Of a DNA stretch of 8,140 nucleotides, positions 1-4,204 are shown one piece after another. The stretch's first letter is position 1. The number at the start of each line of letters is the position of its first letter. The DNA is from an uncultured Faecalibacterium sp. (GTDB taxonomy: Bacteria; Bacillota; Clostridia; Oscillospirales; Ruminococcaceae). A program made the translations under genes and the position numbers. The notes below the pieces were generated by a model. It was not told where the DNA came from. It was given only the letters and a program-made list of their open reading frames with translations, and did not search any database. The DNA lies in contig CALDNF010000230.1 in the NCBI GenBank assembly GCA_937917475.1, positions 1-8,140 of the forward strand, given 5' to 3'.

Positions 1-190
1 CCAGACCGGTGAACAGGCCCCACTTGACGCCGTGGCGGAAGGACACCAGCACAAAGGGCAGCATACTCAGCAGGGTAACGCTGCCGCCGTTGGGCAGGGT
101 GAAGAATTTGATGTTGCTCAGCACGGTGCCAATTGCAATCATCAGGGCACATTCCACGAGGATGCGGGTCTTGGAATAAGATTTTGTCAT
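1..190 (-). CDS. thiT: Thiamine ECF transporter S component ThiT (3' part outside window)
   Basis: Reading the minus strand from the ATG at 190-188 gives an uninterrupted frame to the window edge: 63 residues starting MTKSYSKTRILVECALMIAI. It contains LPNGGSVTLLSMLPFVLVS and then FRHGVKWGLFTGL, a stretch typical of the substrate-binding membrane protein of thiamine energy-coupling-factor transporters (ThiT/YuaJ). ThiT sits in the membrane, binds thiamine, and works with the shared EcfT and EcfA subunits, which are not in this window. The start is supported by an AGAGGA ribosome site six bases upstream. The gene lies directly behind a TPP riboswitch and terminator, so intracellular thiamine pyrophosphate should switch it off. 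The C-terminal two thirds are beyond the edge, so membrane segments 3-6 cannot be checked. Confidence 0.9.
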   Translation of the reverse strand, partial: MTKSYSKTRILVECALMIAIGTVLSNIKFFTLPNGGSVTLLSMLPFVLVSFRHGVKWGLFTGL

Positions 191-218
191 GAAGATTCCT
201 CTTCTCATTATAGTAGTA

Positions 219-256
219 CACAAAAACAAAATGCGCCCGCACAATGGCAGGCGCAT
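219..256 (-). terminator. Intrinsic terminator of the thiT riboswitch
   Basis: On the minus strand the arms ATGCGCC (256-250) and GGCGCAT (237-231) pair perfectly. A T-rich run (230-219) follows directly. The hairpin lies between the TPP aptamer and the thiT ribosome site. This is the position of an expression platform, so ligand binding probably causes premature termination. Confidence 0.85.
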
Positions 257-283
257 GGGTCGTTTGTGAAAACGGACTTTTTC

Positions 284-373
284 CGCAAACTACCTACGCC
301 GGCATTACCCGGATCAGGTTAAAGGGTACTTTGCTTGCGCAAATCTCAGCCTTTCGGCACCCCTGTTTTCGTG
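284..373 (-). promoter_or_regulatory. TPP riboswitch (THI element)
   Basis: Read on the minus strand, the conserved blocks appear in order: GGGGTGC near the 5' end, CTGAGA, ACCCTTT, then AACCTGATCCGGGTAATGCC and GCGTAGG. These are the hallmarks of the thiamine pyrophosphate aptamer. The boundaries are approximate. It lies between a sigma-A promoter and the thiT terminator, and should regulate thiT transcription in cis. Confidence 0.95.
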
Positions 374-382
374 TCCATTCTC

Positions 383-410
383 AGTATAGCCAAAGAATGG
401 CAAAAGTCAA
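383..410 (-). promoter_or_regulatory. Sigma-A promoter of the thiT transcript
   Basis: On the minus strand TTGACT (410-405) and TATACT (388-383) are separated by 16 bases. Transcription would begin just before the riboswitch. It is back-to-back with the candidate spoIIID promoter on the other strand. Confidence 0.8.
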
Positions 411-421
411 GCCCTTACCGG

Positions 422-449
422 CATATCTGCCGCCCACAGCGCATATTTT
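422..449 (+). promoter_or_regulatory. Candidate sigma-E-type promoter of spoIIID
   Basis: CATATCT (422-428), a 13-base gap, then CATATTTT (442-449) loosely fits the sigma-E pattern of an ATATT-like -35 and CATACAnT-like -10. In Bacillus subtilis spoIIID is transcribed by sigma-E, so the site is in the expected place, 31 bases before the start codon. The -10 match is imperfect. Confidence 0.35.
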
Positions 450-479
450 TTAACAGGTACAAAGCGGGAGGGAAGGGCC

Positions 480-728
480 ATGAAGGGTGATCCGGAGCAG
501 CGGGCGGTGCGGCTGGGAGAATATATTGTAAAGTACGGCGCAACGGTGCGGGCAGCGGCCCGGGAATTCGGGTGCAGCAAGTCCACCGTCCACAAGGATG
601 TGTCCACCCGGCTGCGGCGGGTCAGCCCGGCATTGGCGGCTCAGGTGCGGGCGGTGCTGGCCCGAAACAAAGCCGAACGTCATCTCCGGGGCGGTGCAGC
701 CACCCGGAAAAAATACAGCCGCCGGTAG
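480..728 (+). CDS. spoIIID: Sporulation transcription regulator SpoIIID
   Basis: An 82-residue DNA-binding protein that in spore-formers acts in the mother cell, turning on or off many sigma-E genes and helping the switch to sigma-K. The N-terminal two thirds match the family: the segment RLGEYIVKYGATVRAAAREF followed by GCSKSTVHKDVSTRL carries the helix-turn-helix (about residues 20-45), followed by a basic tail (residues 62-82, many Arg and Lys). The length is close to the usual 80-95. The start ATG has GGGAGG eight bases upstream (466-471). It is a single gene, divergent from thiT and convergent with sigG, with a strong terminator between. No damage is visible. Confidence 0.93.
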   Translation: MKGDPEQRAVRLGEYIVKYGATVRAAAREFGCSKSTVHKDVSTRLRRVSPALAAQVRAVLARNKAERHLRGGAATRKKYSRR

Positions 729-741
729 CGGCACAGCAAAG

Positions 742-781
742 AGCGGCCCTTCCTTTATAATAAGGAGAGGGGCCGCTTTTT
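742..781 (+). terminator. Terminator between spoIIID and sigG
   Basis: AGCGGCCC (742-749) pairs perfectly with GGGCCGCT (770-777), with inner pairing of CTTCCTT/AAGGAG-type sequence, followed by a T run (777-781). The T run serves the plus strand (spoIIID). The hairpin also lies directly after the sigG stop and could act more weakly on that transcript. Confidence 0.9.
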
Positions 782-1548
782 CAGCCTTTATGGTGGAACT
801 GCTGCAGGGCTGCTTTTTCCAGCCGGCTGACCTGTGCCTGACTGATACCGATCTCCCGGGCAACTTCCATCTGGGTCTGCCCCCGGAGATACCGCAGCTC
901 CATGATCTTCTTTTCCCGAGCGGTCAGGCCCGCCACCGTCTGCCGGAATTCCAGCCCGCTGATCCAGCTGTCCTCGCCGTCCGGGTCCCGCACCTGATCG
1001 ATGACATACATGGCGTCGCCGCCGTCGGTGTAGATAGGCTCTTCAAGGCTCAGGGGCTCCACCACCGATTCCAGTGCGGCAGCGATCTCCCGGCGGGGAA
1101 GCCCGGCCTTTGCAGCGATCTCTTCCACGGTGGGCTCCCGGCCCAGCTGCTTTTCCAGCTCTTCCCGGGACTGCATGGCCCGGTAGGCGGTATCCCGCAG
1201 GGAGCGGCTGACCCGAAGAGCGTTGTTGTCCCGCAAAAACCGCCGGATCTCCCCGATGATCATGGGCACGCCGTAGGTGGAAAACCGCACCTCCTGCGTT
1301 GGGTCAAAGTTGTCGATGGCCTTGATAAGCCCGATGCAGCCCACCTGAAACAGGTCGTCCAGATTTTCGCCCCGCTGGGCGAACCGCTGCACTACACTGA
1401 GGACAAGCCGCAGGTTGCCTTCGATCATGCTTTGCCGGGCGGCTTTGTCCCCGGCCCGGGCCCGGGTGAGCAGCTGCCGCTTTTCCTCTTCGCTCAGAAC
1501 TGGCAGTTCCGCCGTGTTCACGCCGCAGAGTTCTACTTTGTTGTACAT
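781..1548 (-). CDS. sigG: RNA polymerase sporulation sigma factor SigG
   Basis: A 255-residue sigma factor, close to the 260 of Bacillus subtilis sigma-G, which directs late forespore transcription. The N-terminal NKVELCGVNTAELPVL is the sigma-G-specific anti-sigma-contact segment. Region 2 runs from about residue 43 to 105 (NLRLVLSVVQRF, DDLFQVGCIGLIKAIDNF, VRFSTYGVPMIIGEIRRFLR). Region 3 begins with the DNNALRVSRSLRD block (108-119). Region 4.2 has the helix-turn-helix GQTQMEVAREIGISQAQVSR (223-242). GGAGG lies eight bases before the ATG (1561-1557). It is the third gene of the spoIIGA-sigE-sigG cluster, 69 bases after sigE, with its own candidate sigma-G/F promoter in the gap. No lesions are visible. 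Confidence 0.96.
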   Translation of the reverse strand: MYNKVELCGVNTAELPVLSEEEKRQLLTRARAGDKAARQSMIEGNLRLVLSVVQRFAQRGENLDDLFQVGCIGLIKAIDNFDPTQEVRFSTYGVPMIIGEIRRFLRDNNALRVSRSLRDTAYRAMQSREELEKQLGREPTVEEIAAKAGLPRREIAAALESVVEPLSLEEPIYTDGGDAMYVIDQVRDPDGEDSWISGLEFRQTVAGLTAREKKIMELRYLRGQTQMEVAREIGISQAQVSRLEKAALQQFHHKG

Positions 1549-1583
1549 CCCCCGAACCTCCGGTTTCGTTTGAACTTCACCGG

Positions 1584-1614
1584 AAGTATGGGCGGAGGGG
1601 GAGAAAAGTATGCA
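1584..1614 (-). promoter_or_regulatory. Sigma-G/sigma-F type promoter of sigG
   Basis: On the minus strand TGCATA (1614-1609), an 18-base gap and CATACTT (1590-1584) match the sigma-G consensus (TGMATA, 17-18 bases, CATACTA) with one difference. It starts four bases after the sigE stop codon and ends 35 bases before the sigG start codon. This is where Bacillus subtilis sigG has its forespore promoter, which allows autoregulation. Confidence 0.7.
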
Positions 1615-1617
1615 GGG

Positions 1618-2322
1618 TCAGCAGTCTGCCAACTTTTCCCGCAATTCCCGGATGATCTTCTTTTCCAGACGGGAGATGTAGCTCTGGCTGATGCCCAAAG
1701 CGTCGGCGGCTTCCTTTTGGGTGTGCTCCATGCCGTCGGCAAGGCCGAACCGCAGCTCCATGATCTGCCGTTCCCGGGGGGAGAGCAGGGCTACCGACTG
1801 CCGCAGGCTGGCCCGTTCGGCATCCTGCTCCAGCTGAAGCCCAACCTGATTTTCGTCGCTGCTCAATACGTCCGAGAGGAGCAGCTCGTTGCCGTCGCTG
1901 TCGATGTTGAGGGGCTCGTCGATGCTGGCCTCCTGCCTTCGATTGGAACTTTTGCGCAGGTACATCAGAATTTCGTTGCCGATGCACCGGCTGGCATAGG
2001 TGGCAAGCTTGATGTTCCGCTCAGGGGTAAAGGTGTTCACGGCTTTGATGAGCCCAATGGTGCCGATGGAGATCATATCCTCTGAGGGCACACCGGTGTT
2101 TTCGTATTTCTTGGCAAGGTAGACCACCAGCCGCAGGTTCCGGGTGATGAGCGTATCCCGGGCAGCGGGGTCACCGGCGGCCATCCGGGCCAGTGTTTCT
2201 TTTTCTTCCTCCGGTGCCAGAGGTGGGGGCAGGCTGGACGAGCCCGAAACATAATGCACGCCGCCCGGCCACGTCCAGCGCAGCCACAGACGGCGCAAAA
2301 AGTGAAGAAAATGATCCCACAT
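1618..2322 (-). CDS. sigE: RNA polymerase sporulation sigma factor SigE (pro-sigma-E)
   Basis: A 234-residue early mother-cell sigma factor (Bacillus subtilis: 239). Residues 1-21 form a short pro-sequence rich in Trp, Leu and Arg (LRRLWLRWTW), expected to sit at the membrane until SpoIIGA removes it. The mature protein should begin near VHYVSGSSSLPPPL, which aligns with VYYIGGSEALPPPL of B. subtilis. Region 2 spans about 61-123 (NLRLVVYLAKKYENTG, EDMISIGTIGLIKAVNTF, IKLATYASRCIGNEILMYLR). ELRFGL at 189-194 opens the region 4.2 helix-turn-helix (to about 222). The usual Glu after SRCI is Gly here. The ATG lies four bases after the spoIIGA stop, with GGGAGG inside the end of spoIIGA, so translation is probably coupled. 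Confidence 0.96.
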   Translation of the reverse strand: MWDHFLHFLRRLWLRWTWPGGVHYVSGSSSLPPPLAPEEEKETLARMAAGDPAARDTLITRNLRLVVYLAKKYENTGVPSEDMISIGTIGLIKAVNTFTPERNIKLATYASRCIGNEILMYLRKSSNRRQEASIDEPLNIDSDGNELLLSDVLSSDENQVGLQLEQDAERASLRQSVALLSPRERQIMELRFGLADGMEHTQKEAADALGISQSYISRLEKKIIRELREKLADC

Positions 2323-2326
2323 GGTA

Positions 2327-3154
2327 TCAGCCTCCCATCAAAAGGGTCCAGCCGCCCGGCGGGGGCGGGGTGTCACAAAACGCTGCGTATAAATTGGAGT
2401 ACGTTTCATCGTGTGTTCTGGCCCGGACGGTCAATTCCCGGGCCGGGACGGCGGGCAGGATGCAGCGGCCCGCTACTGTGGTGCAGGGTACCAGCCGCAC
2501 CCCAAGCTCCGGCGGCGGCAGGGGAGCCTGCCCGGAAAATTCGGCGTCCAGATAGGCCCGGAGCGGCCCGGAAAGCTGTGCCCGGAGCGGGGAATATCGC
2601 ACCAGAACCACCGTCCGGCCGGACAGCGGCTCCTGAACGGAAAATCCGGTATCCCGCAGAGCGGAGACGCTCAGCCGGGTATCGCCAGCTGCAAGGGTGA
2701 GCCGGGCGGGCCGGGTCTGCAGGGTAGCACGGCCTAGAAAATGCAGCACGAATTGTAATATCATGTACAGAATTGCCGCAGAGGACAGCAAAACCCCGGG
2801 TGACAGGGGCAGATAACAGCTGAAATTGTTGGTCCGGGCCCCGGGCAGCAGCACCGCACCCGCCAGAAGCAGGTTGAGCAGACCATACCAGACCGCCAGC
2901 TGCCCGAAGTTTCTTCCTCCATGCCAGCCGTAGGCAAGCCAAAGGGTGAGAGCGGCGGTGGCTGCTTTATAAAGGAAGGCCAGCGGCCCGGGCAGAGCGG
3001 GCAGGAGCAAAGCCAGCGACGATAACGCTGCCGTACCTCCCCCGGCGATGAGCCGCAGCGGGGTGCAGCTCTGCCCGCTGAGCAGCCCGGCCCCCAGCAG
3101 GAACAGCAGGGCCAGCGCAAAATTGACTAAGAGTAATACATCGAGGTAGATCAC
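2327..3154 (-). CDS. spoIIGA: Sporulation sigma-E processing peptidase SpoIIGA
   Basis: A membrane aspartic protease that removes the pro-sequence of sigma-E. From the GTG at 3154 it is 275 residues (B. subtilis: 309). The N-terminal half holds about five hydrophobic segments (near residues 3-25, 38-53, 56-76, 84-104 and 119-141). The soluble half carries the catalytic DTG at 168-170 inside LRDTGF, then a PLSGR block and RLVPCTTVAG (220-229). Family members usually read DTGN, so the Phe at 171 is unusual. Start: GGAGG (3177-3173) is 18 bases from the GTG, too far. An in-frame ATC at 3163-3161 would give MKTVIYLDVLL with a 9-base spacing, so translation may begin there. It heads the operon with sigE and sigG. 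Confidence 0.92.
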   Translation of the reverse strand: MIYLDVLLLVNFALALLFLLGAGLLSGQSCTPLRLIAGGGTAALSSLALLLPALPGPLAFLYKAATAALTLWLAYGWHGGRNFGQLAVWYGLLNLLLAGAVLLPGARTNNFSCYLPLSPGVLLSSAAILYMILQFVLHFLGRATLQTRPARLTLAAGDTRLSVSALRDTGFSVQEPLSGRTVVLVRYSPLRAQLSGPLRAYLDAEFSGQAPLPPPELGVRLVPCTTVAGRCILPAVPARELTVRARTHDETYSNLYAAFCDTPPPPGGWTLLMGG

Positions 3155-3222
3155 CGTTTTGATGGGCCAGCACCTCCTTTGGATACAGGGTAGCAGAAGG
3201 CGGGGGAGAAAATTGCCGGATC

Positions 3223-3550
3223 GTAGCCCTCTCAGTCACGGCGTTGCCGTCTGGATTCACAGCTGCTCTGTACAACCTCTCCGTCAATGCTTCGCATTGC
3301 CACCTCCCCTTGTAGGGGAGGCCTTGGCAAGCCGTAAAGCCTGCCCTCTTCGCCAGAGGCTCCCCTACCAGGGGAGCTGTCGAACGAAGTGAGACTGAGA
3401 GGTTGTACAAAGACGAGCCTGCCCTAGGCAGCAGGGCTCAGCTGTTTTATCCCCTATCGTGCTTCAAGCGTCCAGCGCAAACTGCATCAATCTGCCAAGG
3501 GCTCTCCCTTTGGGAGAGCTGGCGAGCGTCAGCGAGACTGAGAGGGCTAC
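3223..3550. repeat. Outer inverted-repeat element upstream of spoIIGA
   Basis: GTAGCCCTCTCAGTC (3223-3237) and its exact reverse complement (3536-3550) bound a 328-base interval. Inside the left end is a hairpin ACGGC/GCCGT (3238-3250). Inside the right end is GCTCTCCC/GGGAGAGC with a TTT loop (3501-3519), followed outward by the same kind of sequence as in the other repeat copies. The ends look like a diverged relative of the inner element (3270-3408), which appears inserted in it. No gene is visible inside. The open frames there are translations of the repeat. Confidence 0.7.
3270..3408. repeat. Inner 139-bp palindromic (MITE-like) element
   Basis: Perfect 12-base terminal inverted repeats GTACAACCTCTC (3270-3281) and GAGAGGTTGTAC (3397-3408) bound the unit. 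The left half has hairpins CAATGC/GCATTG (3285-3299) and CCTCCCCT/AGGGGAGG (3303-3321), then CCTTGGCA. The right half has GCTCCCCT/AGGGGAGC (3359-3377). It encodes nothing by itself. The same ends enclose the DUF559 gene at 7287-7856, so this is likely a short non-coding relative of that element. Confidence 0.8.
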
Positions 3551-3587
3551 CCAACAAAGCAAATTTAAAACTTTTTTCAAAAAGCCC

Positions 3588-3616
3588 TTGCATTTGCGGA
3601 AGGGAAGCGGTATAAT
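3588..3616 (+). promoter_or_regulatory. Sigma-A promoter of tRNA-Asn
   Basis: TTGCAT (3588-3593), a 17-base spacer and a perfect TATAAT (3611-3616), 44 bases before the first base of the tRNA. Confidence 0.85.
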
Positions 3617-3660
3617 ACATCTCGCAGCAACTGTTTGCCGCTGCGCAACTCAGAATATCT

Positions 3661-3734
3661 GCCTCTTTAGCTCAGTCGGTTAGAGCACCTGACTGTTAAT
3701 CAGGGTGTCGCCTGTTCGAGTCAGGCAAGAGGCG
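3661..3734 (+). tRNA. tRNA-Asn (anticodon GTT)
   Basis: A complete cloverleaf can be drawn. The acceptor stem is GCCTCTT/AAGAGGC and the D arm is GCTC/GAGC. The anticodon stem is CCTGA/TCAGG with loop CTGTTAA, anticodon GTT at 3695-3697. The T arm is GCCTG/CAGGC with loop TTCGAGT, and the discriminator G is at 3734. The CCA end is not encoded. It has its own promoter and terminator, so it is a single-gene unit. It delivers asparagine to AAC and AAT codons. Confidence 0.97.
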
Positions 3735-3740
3735 TCCTTG

Positions 3741-3772
3741 AGCGGCGAGCCATTTGGCTTGCCGCTTTTTTT
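3741..3772 (+). terminator. Terminator of tRNA-Asn
   Basis: An 11-base-pair stem (3741-3751 with 3756-3766, one G-U pair), ATTT loop, and a run of seven T (3766-3772), starting seven bases after the tRNA. Confidence 0.92.
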
Positions 3773-3793
3773 GATGCTATATTGTAACCATTC

Positions 3794-3809
3794 TGTGACT
3801 TTTTTCACA
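3794..3809. promoter_or_regulatory. CRP/FNR-type operator, perfect consensus
   Basis: TGTGA (3794-3798), six bases, TCACA (3805-3809) is an exact TGTGA-N6-TCACA palindrome, the site of CRP/FNR-family regulators including Bacillus Fnr. Its centre is about 82 bases before the start expected from the 3848-3876 promoter, a spacing compatible with activation. A near-copy lies at 4090-4105. The regulator itself is not in the window. Confidence 0.5.
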
Positions 3810-3847
3810 TTTTCATCAAAATTAAGGGTTTCTTAAAAAAGAACCCC

Positions 3848-3876
3848 TTGAAGAACCTGTCATATTGTGGTATACT
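3848..3876 (+). promoter_or_regulatory. Sigma-A promoter with dyad over the -35
   Basis: TTGAAG (3848-3853), 17 bases, TATACT (3871-3876). An imperfect 11-base inverted repeat (3824-3834 with 3839-3849, one mismatch) runs into the -35 box and could be an operator or the end signal of some upstream transcript. No coding gene starts directly downstream. Confidence 0.7.
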
Positions 3877-3882
3877 ACACCC

Positions 3883-4088
3883 AAGCTTTAGGAGAGCATG
3901 AGCACCCCTGAAGCGCAGCGTATCTTGATCAAAGGGTAGGTGCTCCCTTCTTTTGATGGCAGCTGACCACTGCTCTGCCTTGTTTCTCCGCAGGGCAGGG
4001 CAGAGCAGTGGGCTATGCGCTGCTTAATAAAAGCGAGCCCTTTACAATATTTTTATTTTGCTCAATTCCACATCTTGCAAACTTTCAC
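3883..4088 (+). other. Gene-less transcribed stretch with two hairpins (possible small RNA or long leader)
   Basis: Downstream of the 3848-3876 promoter there is no convincing gene until 4205. The visible structure is a stem GAGCACC (3900-3906) with GGTGCTC (3939-3945) followed by CCTTCTTTT, which could be a weak terminator. Next is a perfect 13-base-pair stem (3967-3979 with 3999-4011) without a T run. A 13-codon frame (3898-3939, MSTPEAQRILIKG) has AGGAG only three bases before its ATG. The stretch could be a small RNA or a long structured leader of the exporter operon. I do not recognise a known RNA family. Confidence 0.35.
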
Positions 4089-4105
4089 TTGTGAAATTGC
4101 ACACA
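4083..4105. promoter_or_regulatory. Operator dyads over the exporter promoter
   Basis: Two overlapping dyads cover the -35. One is TTTCAC-TT-GTGAAA, perfect, at 4083-4096. The other is TGTGA-N6-ACACA at 4090-4105, one base from the CRP/FNR consensus. Binding here would overlap RNA polymerase contacts, so repression is the likelier outcome. Confidence 0.45.
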
Positions 4106-4117
4106 ATGTGTTAGAAT
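4089..4117 (+). promoter_or_regulatory. Sigma-A promoter of the exporter-MAM operon
   Basis: TTGTGA (4089-4094), 17 bases, TAGAAT (4112-4117). Transcription would start near 4124. This excludes the in-frame GTG at 4118 as the start codon and favours the ATG at 4205. Confidence 0.65.
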
Positions 4118-4204
4118 GTGACCGTGGTTTTGGATAGAAACCAGACAAAACAAAAAGAGACCTTTCCCGCAGCGGCGGCTGTCTCCGACAAAGGAACAAC
4201 ATCT

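Noticed and set aside
598..2085. A 495-codon plus-strand open frame
   Set aside because: It lies antisense to sigG and sigE, which are clearly real. The translation is Pro/Gly/Leu-rich with no domain and comes from GC-rich codon structure.
3378..3384. Spo0A box TGTCGAA as a true spoIIG control site
   Set aside because: The motif belongs to the repeat consensus (also at 7826-7832) and lies over 200 bases from spoIIGA, so it is kept only as a weak possibility under findings.
3159..3683. Several short frames upstream of the tRNA
   Set aside because: They are translations of repeat halves, with no ribosome sites and no continuation outside the repeats.
3898..3939. 13-codon leader peptide MSTPEAQRILIKG
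   Set aside because: AGGAG is only three bases from the ATG, there is no run of regulatory codons, and the frame lies within a hairpin. Not called as a gene.
4118..4204. N-terminal extension of the exporter from a GTG
   Set aside because: The GTG abuts a -10 box, lacks a ribosome site, and the extra 29 residues have no match to the C39 domain. The ATG at 4205 has a good site.
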